Origin: Turritopsis dohrnii
Lineage: Eukaryota > Cnidaria > Hydrozoa > Anthoathecata > Oceaniidae
Direction of reading: 5' to 3'
Assembly (NCBI GenBank): GCA_027922465.2
Contig: BQMF02000022.1
Span: 1,674,001-1,738,000 of the forward strand
Length of the DNA stretch: 64,000 bases
Of the stretch, positions 27,501 to 36,016 are shown piece by piece. Position 1 is the stretch's first letter. Each line of letters opens with the position of its first letter. The translations under genes were made by a program, and so were the position numbers. The notes below the pieces were generated by a model. It did not search any database. It worked only from the letters and a program-made list of their open reading frames with translations, and was not told the origin of the DNA.

Positions 27501-30200
27501 CATTTTGATTGCTCAAAAAAAAAGTTCACCCGTCTCAGACAGTCAGGCAAGAGTTAGTGGCAAACCGAACATAAGCTGCCACGTTCTGCCACTGCTGCTT
27601 TTTGTCCAAAATATTTATTCAGTTAGTGACTTTGTATTTAGTTGATGTACTGTTTTCAAAGCCAAGTCAATGTGGAATATAAAACTAACAATAATGATAA
27701 AAACAAAACGTTATTCCTATTAGTTCATCAGCCAAAAAAAGTCACGTTCGATTGGGGTTGCAATGTATTTGCTTCGAACTCACGTCGCACACAAAAAAAG
27801 AAATAATTTCGCTCACAACTCAATCTACCATTTTGCGTGACTTACAAACAAACAAACAAACAGACAGACAGACAGACAGACAGAGAATCGGCTATTAATA
27901 TATAGACTAGATCTTTGAAAGCCGTAATACACAAACACAGTGTAGCAGACAACAAACGAGGTTATAAGGGCCAATAAGAAATTTTGAACTTTTTACTAAC
28001 AAGGAAAGCAACATATTAAGTATTTTCAGTTAGCGTAATGAGCTAAAAGTCCCATTTTTATGTACGCCTATTTGATTAGAATTCGAATGAATTCTAATTT
28101 CGTGGATTAAGTTATAAAATATCAGGTTATGTACTTTTAAAATAAAAGATAATCTACTTTTAAATGTTTGATATGAAAAAGCTTCCAAATTACGAAGGCT
28201 GCGTTCCTTCATTAGAATTTACATTGCGTTTTTGGTAGAGTCCCGCAGACTCTAAAACGCAAACTAATTGCCATTTCGGCCGGAGTAGGAGTAGGAGTCC
28301 GCGGGTGTTTTAATACGGTATTCGCTATCGCTGCTACCGTAATAATCACTCTACAACTTAATCTACCATATTTTGCGTGACGGACAAACGGAGAATCGGC
28401 TATTAATATATAGACACGTACAGTCGACCTGGTCATGTAAAATACAGAATGTACAGAATAACACTCACCTTGAACAGCACTTGATATAAAATCACTTCTA
28501 TAGTTTTTTTACTCGGTAAGTGGTTATCAAGAAGAATGGATGGAGGCAGACAAGTTTGTCTTTGACTGGCTGAAATGTGATGAAAAACGATCGACGTTGC
28601 AATTATATAACTTAAGCACAAACAAAACTTATGAATTATTCATAAAACAGAAAACGTTGTCTGTACAAGAAAATATTGAGAAATAGAGGGAAATAGTTTT
28701 CTGCAGCATGAAAATTTCGTACTCGTATTTCGTACTTTTTTTTTTTTTTTTTTTACTTTGTTTCGGTGTAACATGAATATAACTAGTCACACTATTTTAG
28801 ATATAGGTGCTTTGTAGTAGAATATAATGACCCCTTAGAATATTTTCACCCCCAACAATAACAAAGAGAACCTAGCAATAAAGAAAACCTAACAAGTCAT
28901 AAGCGTAAACCACGGGGGTGAAAATATTCGAAGGGGGCATTATTTTCTACCACAGCCTTTCTTTCACAGTGGAGCAATAACCACCGTTCCCTTTGGCATT
29001 GTTCTATGATTTCACTTTTACTTTTATACTTGTAAATTTGTAGATACGATTTCATTCTATGTATGTACAGCATTGTTTTTTAACCGAAAAGCTTCCTTTA
29101 TTTTAACTTGTTTTTGTTTTTTATCTCCTATGTTTTTTCTTAAAGGTTTATTTATTTATTTATTTATTTAATTCACTATGAACCTCTATGAAACTGTCAC
29201 TTCTGTAATTGGGGGCAGATGGTGAAAGAACGTCAGAAAACAGTTTTGGGGTCAATAAAAAAGTACATTTAATGAAACGGTCTATGAACTGAACTGTAAT
29301 AGTATCGGTGTCAGAATAAGTCATATGTTCAGTTTGTAACATGGTCAACTTGCCTTCGGAAAACAGTAAATGTTGTTCCGAAATGTTTTTAGGAGCACCT
29401 GTCCAGTTTTTTAAAGTTCTCGTTCAGTTGGCTCGTAGACGCTATTTCGCAGAACATGCCAAGATCTTGCTCCTTAGTTTAGTTGGCCGATATAAACACG
29501 TATGTCCGGTTTTTTTTCTTGTTTTTTCCTTGTTCAGGAAGGTCAAAACATAGAGAATATGACTGTCTACAAGGACTATTTTCTCCTACGTAGCAAATAT
29601 CTAACTAAAGCAAATCTCTCCGGAGGTTACGCGAAGTTCAAGGTTTACATTGATTTGGGTCCCCCTTAAGGACAGTCCCATACATAGTCACATACTTAAC
29701 GCGAGTCAACAAGATTGGTGGTCCTTATCTTTTTGTTTATTCTTGTGTTGATATTATTCACCTCTTTCTTTATAGAGTTTTTGCGCCGCAGAACATTGCA
29801 TCATTTACTTCTGCATGCTAGCGATGTCAAAGAATGATCTATTGACTAAACAGCTTGCTGAAGTTCTTACCGATGTGGAGTTGCTTCAGCTGTTTATACT
29901 CACAATGAAGAATACTGCAAAGTTTTTAGACTTTCCAGGTATTTCGCGTGAAGAGAAAGAAAAGGTTGGTGCAAAATATAGGACGTACCTTTAAATCCAT
30001 TAAGTTTCATGCAAACTTGATCATTCTCTCTGATTTTCTATTCATCTCGTTACTGATGAGTTTTCCTTTGATTAGAGAATTCTTTGAAACAATTGTTCCA
30101 GCGATCCCTCTTTATACACCTGTTTCCTTCAGAAGGCCGATTTTCAAATAATGCTATTATTTTACTTTTTACTTTCTAGTTCCGTTCTCTCTTAAAGTGA
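508..30200 (+). CDS. FOCAD: Focadhesin, 25 exons, 5' end outside the window
   Basis: Focadhesin is a large helical-repeat protein of focal adhesions; in vertebrates it is also linked to the SKI mRNA-decay complex. Coding exons I could join in phase: 508-580, 745-884, 997-1096, 2087-2292, 3054-3148, 3427-3613, 4563-4667, 4742-4843, 7326-7444, 7537-7690, 7841-7969, 8159-8209, 8296-8397, 13451-13598, 16578-16751, 17007-17221, 17341-17694, 17794-17953, 18047-18492, 18564-19502, 21343-21426, 22151-22256, 29393-29499, 29776-29964 and possibly 30180-30200. That gives about 1,500 codons against 1,801 residues in human FOCAD, so the first exons lie to the left. Recognisable stretches include HILYTFPLL (exon 7), RPTQHGKDM across exons 9/10, LPRGIG and YETSARPGVLPGVAG (exon 15), and ALGLGMILSRL (exon 19), in the human order. 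The last exon adds only six codons, so the end is uncertain. AATAAA lies at 30264. Confidence 0.9.
1228..2018. mobile_element. MITE with CGCGAAA repeat motifs in a FOCAD intron
   Basis: The two ends form an imperfect inverted repeat of about 40 bases: CTTTAAGATCAGAAAGTTTT after TA at 1228-1229, and its complement running up to the TA at 2017-2018. The interior carries several direct copies of a roughly 60-base unit built around CGCGAAAGTTTTTTCCCGCG, on both sides of a unique centre. No coding potential was seen. TA plus CTTTA resembles the TA|CCTTA ends of the RAG1-like element at 47681, so it may be a non-autonomous relative. Confidence 0.6.
6275..6350 (+). repeat. SINE-tail-like repeat, copy 1
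   Basis: The block GCGAAAGCAAGAAAG, then ATTACAACCGGCTTT, then TTTTTCTTACTGT recurs at 6733-6808, where it follows a tRNA-like head. It is therefore probably the body of a tRNA-derived SINE whose head is absent or decayed here. Confidence 0.5.
6619..6810 (+). repeat. tRNA-derived SINE, copy 2
   Basis: The head at 6619-6692 has a pol III A-box-like stretch (GTGGCACAGTCGGTTAG) and a good B box (GGTTCGACCCC), as in a tRNA gene. It does not close into a clean cloverleaf and runs into the repeated body at 6733-6808. A SINE is more likely than a working tRNA gene. Confidence 0.6.
6820..6960 (+). repeat. tRNA-derived SINE head, copy 3
   Basis: A second tRNA-like head (GTGGCGCAGTTACTTGG, then GGTTCGAGCCC) lies directly after copy 2. 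Its body diverges from copy 2 after about 70 bases. The 3' limit is a guess. Confidence 0.5.
8500..8725. repeat. Two-copy repeat of about 130 bases
   Basis: Two copies begin with TCAAATTCGAAATCAGCACC (about 8500) and TCAAATCCGAAATCAGCACT (about 8637). Each continues into GTGCAAATTTTTATGAAAATTG and a stretch like CCAAATTTGGCC. It lies in the FOCAD intron next to a short (GGA)n run at 8770-8801. No coding function is supported. Confidence 0.55.
9531..9850 (-). repeat. tRNA-derived SINE, minus strand, AATAAA-type tail
   Basis: Read on the minus strand it starts near 9850 with a tRNA-like head (GGTAGCCTTGTGGCAGAG) and ends in a tail of AAATA/AAACA units at 9531-9570, as SINEs do. It lies just 3' of the GPCR gene, within the FOCAD intron. 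Confidence 0.5.
9965..11062 (-). CDS. Rhodopsin-family (class A) GPCR, single exon
   Basis: This 365-residue protein has seven hydrophobic segments in the class A layout. The short N-terminus has likely N-glycosylation sites (NIT, NNT). TM1 begins near residue 36; TM2 carries LVISDLLTGV with the conserved Asp; TM3 ends in ERF where most relatives have DRY; TM7 ends in NPFVYVFN, a form of NPxxY. A basic, Ser/Asn-rich tail follows. It should act at the plasma membrane; the ligand cannot be told. Eight T and CAG lie just before the ATG on the minus strand (acceptor at 11066-11067), so a 5'UTR intron is likely. The gene sits antisense inside the FOCAD intron 8398-13450. An intact frame and full length argue for a working gene. 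Confidence 0.88.
   Translation of the reverse strand: MRRSMMQHLLANITNNTHVSSISQQTATSVGQFTYRVVNILVATSIVLINGLVFLLIRNHHELRRTVSNRIVLSLVISDLLTGVCMILHIASSLKYFMHPTTPFAFAYRISVEILTLWLHVVTMSNLCLIIAERFLALSFPYKIQTYINRNRVNFALFVIWFLTLLYPCIQLFWVYKALDGHITEEEYKYITNAEIIFSSFSIVVLVIVPVVSLFAVFVKMFREIKKFPTIDKTTRQKEERRVLIIFTIMYALFILFALPYFLIRFVMDLHVKGVIITRQVLQFVYLLKYFPPLLNPFVYVFNKPDFKRVIRKITERLSKRIVSISELQKPFSNGRRPSDEQKTAENRLLNSNDVNNNKERNMET
11070..13450. other. FOCAD intron, no further gene seen
   Basis: AT-rich sequence between the GPCR and the FOCAD exon at 13451. I see no convincing coding region or structured repeat. Part of it may hold the 5'UTR exon and promoter of the GPCR, which I could not place. Confidence 0.5.
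13841..13923. repeat. Small foldback repeat, copy 1
   Basis: About 83 bases with ends AAAAATCACTACGAAGG and CACAGTGACTTTTT, a weak inverted repeat. Related units occur at 16446-16530 and 21578-21661, all in FOCAD introns. It is probably a very short MITE. Confidence 0.45.
16446..16530. repeat. Small foldback repeat, copy 2
   Basis: The ends AATCTCTGCGAAGGA and TTCGCAGTGACTTTTT pair imperfectly and match the ends of the copies at 13841 and 21578. It lies some 50 bases upstream of the FOCAD exon at 16578. Confidence 0.45.
19783..19982. mobile_element. 200-base MITE with TA target duplication
   Basis: The ends are an inverted repeat of about 40 bases: GACCTTTTCGGAAAATACGT on the left, with CGAGGCAAGATCT and GTAATTTCCGAAAAGGTC on the right. 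TA flanks both sides (19781-19782, 19983-19984). The size and the TA duplication fit a Tc1/mariner-like MITE. It lies in a FOCAD intron. Confidence 0.65.
20087..20831. mobile_element. Inverted-repeat element rich in CCGGCCGG
   Basis: The ends form an inverted repeat of roughly 100 bases: GTGGCAGATTTGGACATC at the left, and GGATGTCCAAATCTGCCAC at the right. Inside are about twelve copies of the octamer CCGGCCGG or one-base variants, usually as GTCCGGCCGGACATC-like units, in two clusters (20128-20215 and 20572-20795). The rest of the region is AT-rich. The centre has an open frame on the minus strand (20281-20547) that I do not recognise. No transposase is seen, so it is probably non-autonomous. 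Superfamily unknown. Confidence 0.6.
20836..21315. mobile_element. MITE with CAGGGATTTTTCCAAGCACTTT ends
   Basis: CAGGGATTTTTCCAAGCAC at 20836 and its complement ending at 21315 are a near-perfect inverted repeat of about 22 bases, with more distant pairing of the ACTACCG/CGGTA stretches inside. CAGGG ends suggest the hAT group, but I could not see an 8-base target duplication. It abuts the CCGGCCGG element and lies just before the FOCAD exon at 21343. Confidence 0.5.
21578..21661. repeat. Small foldback repeat, copy 3
   Basis: AAAAATTCACTACGA at 21578 pairs exactly with TCGTAGTGAATTTTT ending at 21661. This is the best-preserved member of the family also seen at 13841 and 16446. Confidence 0.6.
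22930..23122. mobile_element. 193-base MITE, TA|CCTTAG ends
   Basis: The terminal inverted repeats run for about 27 bases: CCTTAGGCCGAATTTTTTTT at the left against AAAAAAAGTCGGTCTAAGG at the right, each followed inward by GCGTC/GACGC and flanked by TA. The interior has repeated TTAGCGA / TCGCTAA motifs. The end sequence and TA flank match the RAG1-like element at 47681-55051 in kind. No coding content. Confidence 0.65.
23254..23828 (-). mobile_element. Non-autonomous Helitron, array unit 1
   Basis: On the minus strand the unit begins TCTATATATTAATAGCC and ends with a 7-bp-stem hairpin (GGCGGCGAGCGACGCCGCC), then TTGGCGGCTAG. TC at the 5' end, and a hairpin shortly before CTAG at the 3' end, are the Helitron signature. 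The base before CTAG on the + strand is A, as expected for insertion between A and T. No Rep/helicase is encoded. It lies in the FOCAD intron 22257-29392. Confidence 0.7.
23829..24124 (-). mobile_element. Non-autonomous Helitron, array unit 2 (short)
   Basis: A 296-base unit with the same two ends as unit 1, joined to its neighbours with no spacer. The interior is shortened: TGACGTCA and a CCTGTCGC-like stretch near the middle are kept, but the long body is missing. Related in sequence to the units at 61203 and 61695. Confidence 0.7.
24125..25003 (-). mobile_element. Non-autonomous Helitron, array unit 3
   Basis: An 879-base unit with complete ends. Its body contains the AACGTTCGATCAGAACGCTT and CAGCCAAAAAAAGTCACG stretches shared by the longer copies. 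Short open frames inside are not genes; they recur exactly with the repeat. Confidence 0.7.
25004..25912 (-). mobile_element. Non-autonomous Helitron, array unit 4
   Basis: A 909-base unit with complete ends, almost identical to the sequence 909 bases either side. This implies a recent unit-length duplication. Confidence 0.72.
25913..26843 (-). mobile_element. Non-autonomous Helitron, array unit 5
   Basis: A 931-base unit. It is nearly identical to unit 4 up to about 26400 and then diverges. Next to the 5' end it carries an expanded (CAAA)n(GACA)n tract, a variable microsatellite found at the same place in other copies. Confidence 0.72.
26844..27906 (-). mobile_element. Non-autonomous Helitron, array unit 6
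   Basis: A 1,063-base unit, the last in the array. After its 5' end (TATATAGA on the + strand) comes CTAG and then unrelated sequence, not the expected T. The four bases look like the leftover 3' end of a further, lost unit. Confidence 0.7.
28340..28414 (-). mobile_element. Helitron 5'-end fragment
   Basis: About 75 bases matching the 5' end of the array units, from a form of CTCTACAACTTAATCTACCA to CGGCTATTAATATATAGA. No hairpin or CTAG end was found to its left, so it is a fragment. It lies about 500 bases beyond the array. Confidence 0.6.
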
Positions 30201-30263
30201 GAAAAAAGCGAATTTGCGGTTAACATATGGATATCGATGATGAAAAACAAGGCAAATTTGAAC

Positions 30264-30269
30264 AATAAA
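30264..30269 (+). terminator. Candidate polyadenylation signal of FOCAD
   Basis: AATAAA 64 bases after the proposed FOCAD stop codon (30198-30200). No other gene is seen nearby on this strand. This rests on the motif and its position only. Confidence 0.4.
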
Positions 30270-33170
30270 TGACGAATGTCTATTTTTTCCTCGCATGCAT
30301 AATATAAAAAACGCGGAACAGCTGTTGTCGTTAGAAGAAATTCGCTATTGTAGCGGTTTGATTGGTTGACGGAAAGGTTTAACTTGATCAGACTTGAAAT
30401 GACTCTATGTATTGTCTTTCACAGTATTTCGTTAGGTTGAATGTTCTTGGCCTGACCCGAGCATCAATAATTCGGACAACCAAATCTTTTTAGCTAGGAT
30501 TTATTCACGATATTAAATTCCACTTTAATTAATTTGGTAGAAGTGAAGAAATGGGTGAGTGAGCAAGGAATCCGACACTGGAATAATTTTCCTTGTTTAT
30601 CTTATTTGTTCAACATACCTTGCGGACTTTTTATCGTGTTGACCTATGAAATTTTTTTTCGTTTTTATCGCAAGAATAGACCAATCATAAGTCATTTTTT
30701 ATCAATTGCAATCTTTTCTGTGTGATGTCTTAAGGAGTGTATATGCTATCGTATGTTAAGTCCGTAGTTTGCAATTAGTAAAATGATAAAAAATACAAAA
30801 AGGAGGTTTATATGCTGGATAACGATAAAGTCATACTTTTTCAATTCTTAAAAATTTCTGATATAATGAATTTTAGACATTCCATTTTTGTAAATGCTCG
30901 TTGATTTTGCCAGAAGAGGTATTTTAAATGTTTCATTAAAATAACAGATGTGCTGACGATGTTCTGAGACAATTCATTTGAATATATTGCCTTATTGCCC
31001 CACATTTTGGCCTGTACTAGGTTTTTTTTACGATCTTGAAGTATTCAATTTTTAAAAACACTCTCGTATATAGGCCTATGAACCTATACATTATTTACTT
31101 CGAACCAACAATTGGGGCTGGTGTCACCATAAATGTTCACTCTCTAGAAAAGCCACTCCCCAGTACTTATTTACTGGCAAATAATAACTACTCACCATTA
31201 AAATGACCCCTGAAGTATATATTTCCCAGTATATAAGTACTGCTTCTGAAACTAACTCTTTAAATCATGACATCTATAATATTTCAATTTCTATAACATT
31301 TCAAATCAAAGCCAAGTTCACGCAGCCTATACCTTGAGGAGAGTGTGTACAGGTCTACACCAATCTGCTTCACCGTATTGTTTGGTACAGGAATACTATT
31401 CAACTCTGGACTGATCTATTTAAAGATCTTCACTTGTTGGCAAATTTAATGTATTCGTTAACGTCCTCCATCATGTTATGCCAGAAAAGTCGTTCAGACT
31501 TTTTCAGTACGTAGATTCGCGGCTATGATAAACTGCCAAGACTTTGCTCTGTCTTTCTTCTGTCTTGTACAAACACAACTCGGCGTTTCTCATCGTACAT
31601 TACACGGTTTGATTTTGGCATATATTGTCGAATTCATTTTATTAAAAAACACTTCTGTAACATTTTTTAAAATTTTAATTTTCACGAAGCTTTTCGTGAG
31701 AACCTCTTTTTCAGTAAATTCTTTTCCGTTGCTAATCGAAATGCTTAGGTTGTCCCAAATACCTCAACACGTTTTGAATTGCGAAGCGATAGGCACCCGA
31801 GGTGATGTCAGAACTGTTGATGAAAACTTAAATATTTCACTATTTTAGCACTTTTAACACTATTAAGTATATCCGCATATACTTGCACAGCTCATTGTAA
31901 AGGGTGCCTGTGATTTCTTGGGATCATGCCTGTTGTTTTTTCAAACTCCATAACTCTGTAATAGCACGATGTATATTACTATACTAGCATGTGGTTTTAG
32001 CTAAAAATGCTCCCGCACATTCAAATTTGTACACACAGCAAGCTATACATTGCAAGCTATAAAACGGAAATAAAAACAAATTTTTGTCCGAAAACAAATG
32101 TTTTGGTTTATTGTGGGCCTGGTAAGTGGCATAATATGCTTAAACATTGCGACAAAGCCAGTTTTTAAGGAAGCCTCAGAGAGCTGCTGAACACTCACTC
32201 AAAATCGTTTTAGAACTGTCTCGCATTATGATCACAAGATGAGTAGCATTGAGGTTCCAGTCATAACACTTGTAACTTTTAATGCATCGAAACAGGCATA
32301 AAATAACCCTCTTCATTCAAGGGTTGACATGATGGCATCAATTGAACTTCAGGACAAACTCGATAATTGCGGTATTTCAAAACCACTTTGGAATATGCAA
32401 ACTAAATAGATCTAAACTTAAACAGATGAAAATCTGCACAAAACTTTGTTACTTTTTGTTATCTCCTAGGCCTAAGTCACACTGATGTTAATATACCTTT
32501 CAAAAAGTGTAAATAAGGCTTAACAAGTAATATCAGCAAGTATTTGCTACAAACAAAAGAAATGTGTGAACTGAAACATGGATACGCATTTTATAATCAA
32601 AGTAAGATTTGTTAAAGAAATTCTGTAAGAGCCAAAAAAAAAACTTTTTCAAAAAAAAAATTAAAGCGAAAAATCCATTAGAAATTTGCGTTTCAAACTT
32701 AATTCAAAACAAAAAGTAGCCAACGTTTACATAAAAAAACAAGAAAAAAATATAAAAAGGTTTTATTGATCATGATCGCGGTAGTGGAGGACAGTTGAAG
32801 AAGAAAAACACGAAGAACAAGAATTTGTAATATGGCTTTCTTGCATACACAGAAATCTAATTAAAATGACAAGATCCGCCAAAGATCAGTGCATTGAATA
32901 AAATTTATTGAATGAAAGATTTAGAGCTAAAACATATACAAAAATAAAATGTATGGTTGGCAAAATTTCAGATTTCAAGCTGTGCTTCAAAATCCTTGTT
33001 GTTCACTTCACTAAAACATTGCTGACATAAACCAGGGCATCGCAACCATTCTTCATCTTTAACATCGTCTATATTCCCCCAAACACAAAGGGCCAGTGAT
33101 ATTCGTCAGGTATATTGGATAATTCATGACAAATTCATGACAAATTCATGACAAATGGCAACATCTTCGC
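30270..33170. other. Spacer downstream of FOCAD, no gene seen
   Basis: AT-rich sequence. Open frames (for example 31525-31848) are leucine/phenylalanine-rich by composition and resemble no protein I know. A short 11-base tandem (AAATTCATGAC, three times) lies near 33121-33155. Nothing else can be supported. Confidence 0.5.
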
Positions 33171-33175
33171 CATTA

Positions 33176-33795
33176 AGGGCAATTTACACGGTACGATTTT
33201 TGTCGTACACATACTGTGTATGATTTTTTTTTTAAAAGACGCGTGTGTTTACACGTTACGACACTCAGAAGAGAGAAATGATTTTTAATGAAAAAAATGG
33301 AGAATGATGAAGCTGTGCTGCGCGATATCAAAATATCCGCATTTTTTAAATTGAAGATAACACAAAAGCAAAGAAGAAACGTAAAACACGTTCAGAGTGG
33401 ACCAAGTAATGGTCGGAAAGAAGAGATTTAAAAGGTCTCTATACTAATTTGGAACTTCGAAATGAAGAAGTTGCCATATATGCCAATTATTTGAGAATGA
33501 GACCAGAAGATGTCGATTTTTTGCTCTCTCTAATTCAAAAAGATATTGCCAAAAAGGATAGAGATAAAAATATTTTGTCTTTTTCTCTTTTCCCTCACTT
33601 GAAGTATTGTCTGCTTTGATATGATTGGTTAATTTTCGTACGATGTCGTATGAAAGTTAAACATGTTTAACTTTTTTTTTGTCGTACACGACACCATAAT
33701 ACGACACATTTTCGTACGATTTTTTATGTTTACACAGTGCGATACGACCTGTACGACAAAAATCGTATGAAAAATCGTACCGTGTAAATTGCCCT
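33176..33795 (+). mobile_element. Deleted PIF/Harbinger element
   Basis: Terminal inverted repeats start AGGGCAATTTACACGGTACG and are flanked by TTA on both sides (33173-33175, 33796-33798), the usual Harbinger duplication. Inside, a decayed frame near 33360-33565 encodes the start of a Harbinger-type transposase: LYTNLELRNEE, then YANYLRMRPEDVDFLL, close to the family's pattern of FRMxPExFDxLL. A stop interrupts it and the catalytic part is gone. The inner repeat GTACGATTTTTGTCGTAC is strongly reiterated at both ends. Confidence 0.78.
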
Positions 33796-33851
33796 TTAGA
33801 ATATCATTGCGTGAATTCGAATCGAATCAAATGGATTCATTACGTAAGTAA

Positions 33852-34221
33852 AGGCCATAATACACTATATGATTAATCATACATGATTTGTAATAAGCAC
33901 TTGATGAATGAAAAAAATCATAGCATAAAGAGAAAATACACACTATGTATCTTATCCCTGTTTTTATCGTAAACTACTCTCTCTGTATACAGTCAGCTGC
34001 ACAGAAAATTTTCTCGCGCATTGGCTGCATGACGAACAACAATAGATTCTATTGTTAAAAGTCTATGATTAATCATAGAAAGTAGAACACCGTGCGACTT
34101 TTTAAAAATCATATATTACAAATCATACAGGTAAAAAAACATATGTTTTTCTGAAATACACACTGTGATTAATCATATATTACAAATCATATATGATTAA
34201 TCATATAGTGTATTATGGCCT
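33852..34221. mobile_element. Harbinger-like MITE, TAA duplication
   Basis: Terminal inverted repeats of about 45 bases begin AGGCCATAATACACTATATG at the left; the right end is the complement, ending TATTATGGCCT. TAA flanks both ends (33849-33851, 34222-34224). The interior is AT-rich with GATTAATC palindromes and no coding content. Only 56 bases separate it from the Harbinger element to its left. Confidence 0.7.
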
Positions 34222-34526
34222 TAAGTAAGTAAATATAGATTCCTGTTATACGATAATAAATAGTCTACAAGCATATAAATACAAAATATAAACAGAGGGA
34301 AAGCCATAGAAATAGCAGGGCGCTAGGGGAGTCTACGGCAACCTGTGGGGATTCTTGAGGATAATAGTTGGTTGTAAATGAATTAATTCTAGATAAGAAG
34401 AATTAGGAATTACGTCTGGTGACAGTGTCTCTACCGCAAGCTCACAGGAATCATAGCATCACAAAAATTAGGTAGGAGCAGGGTTGTGAAGCTGAAGAAA
34501 AAGATAATCAAATATGATCAACATCA

Positions 34527-35446
34527 TCAGGTATAGCTATCTAAGAAATATTTATATAAAGAGGTTCTCAATTCATTGTAGGATAATGATTGAAAGTCTT
34601 TTTTCAATTTTAGTTGCATCGTATTCCAATCATGAGCACAATTTGAGGTTACAGAATTGGTGCCATATGTTACCGTCCGGGAGGATGGCACTACAATACT
34701 TGTACTAGCAAATCTAGTCTTGTGAGAGTGTGACTGGTCAACAGATAGTATGAAATCTTTATAGATGATGGGAAGTTCATTTTTGAGAAACTTGTAAACA
34801 AACAGACAATTGATTGTGGTGACATAATCGCTCATTTTGAGTATATTAGATGACTTGTACACAGGGGAGATGGAGACTGGTATCGGTTTTTGAAGTGTAT
34901 AATTTTCAAGGCTTTGTTTTGGAGTGACTGAACTTTTTGCAATATTTTGTTTTTGCTATGTGTCCAAACTTGTAAACCATATTGTAGATGAGATTGAAAA
35001 ATAGCATAGTATATATTGATTAGTATGTCTTGGGGAACGTAATGGCGGATCTTTGCAAGCATTCCTACAGCACGACTTAATTTAGGTATAAGTGATGTAA
35101 GATGCATATCATAGTGCAGGTGTTCGTCCAGTAAGATTCCAAGGTATTTTGTGGAGTGTTTTGGGAGAATTTGTTGACCACTTAGTCTTAAGTTGAGATG
35201 TTTTGTAATGCTTTTGTTAGGTGATTTAAAAATTATAAGGTCTGTTTTGCTAGCATTCAATGAGATCTTATTCGCTCTCAGCCAGTGGCACATGAGTTTG
35301 AGGTCATAGTTTATTTGTGCATTTAGTTTCTTGGCAGATTTGTCGCTTAGTAGTAGACTTGTATCATCTGCAAAATGAAAAACATCAGAGTGACGTATTG
35401 CTACATGAAGGTCATTTATATAGACTAAAAATAAAAGTGGCCCCAA
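34527..35446 (-). pseudogene. Non-LTR retrotransposon RT fragment
   Basis: Two overlapping minus-strand frames give the C-terminal half of a LINE reverse transcriptase. The first (35446 to about 34865) has GPLLFLVYINDL and the catalytic motif FADDTSLL, then KYLGILLDEHL and LQYGLQVW in the usual order. The second (34862-34527) continues with the C-terminal domain to a stop. A small indel near 34862 breaks the frame. The upstream part of the protein, with endonuclease and finger/palm, is missing: this is a 5'-truncated, dead copy. The style is of the CR1/jockey group; the clade is not certain. Confidence 0.8.
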
Positions 35447-35493
35447 GTGGCCCCAAGACTGATCCCTGAGACTGATCCCTGTAACAGAACATA

Positions 35494-35952
35494 CCTTATT
35501 ACATTATGAGATATGTAAAGCAAGTAATTAACGCGAATTTGAAAATTTCGCGTTAATTAATGTACCGTTAATTAAGGTATTGCGTAATTTTCTCCTTTTA
35601 TCAAACCTTAATTTTCTGTAATTTTTTTCCCCGTGTTCCATCATTTCCTGGATACTCTGTAGGCTCATGGAAAAATAACAGTTGATTGGTCTTACTTTTT
35701 GATCTATTGACTATAATCATTCCTGCAGGTATTACTGATGCCTTAGAAGAGGCCAGGAAAAAGAACAAGAATATTATCAAAGATCACCCTTTTACTGGTA
35801 AATTTTCAGTTTACTCAAAATCATACTGCTAAGAGAATTCAGGTAAATTACTACACACTTTTTTTAAATCCTGATGACGACTCGCGTTAATTTCTGATCT
35901 CGTTAATTTCTTGACCGTTAATTACTTGCTTTACACATTTCATGTAATAAGG
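35494..35952. mobile_element. 459-base MITE, TA|CCTTATTACA ends
   Basis: The left end CCTTATTACATTATGAGATA and the right end TTTCATGTAATAAGG are inverted repeats that continue inward for about 45 bases (GTAAAGCAAGTAATTAACG). TA lies on both sides. AATTAACGCG-type motifs are reiterated inside. It has the same end type as the RAG1-like element at 47681 and sits next to the truncated LINE. Confidence 0.68.
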
Positions 35953-36016
35953 TAACCTTTAATGACCCATTGTTTGTTGTTTTTTCACCTGAAAAGTTTT
36001 GCAACAAAGAAATGTA

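Noticed and set aside
23254..27906. CRISPR-like or satellite array
   Set aside because: Unit length varies from 296 to 1,063 bases and every junction shows Helitron ends. This is not a short regular repeat with spacers.
31525..31848. Plus-strand frame of 107 codons downstream of FOCAD
   Set aside because: No recognisable motif, AT-driven composition, no splice or promoter context.
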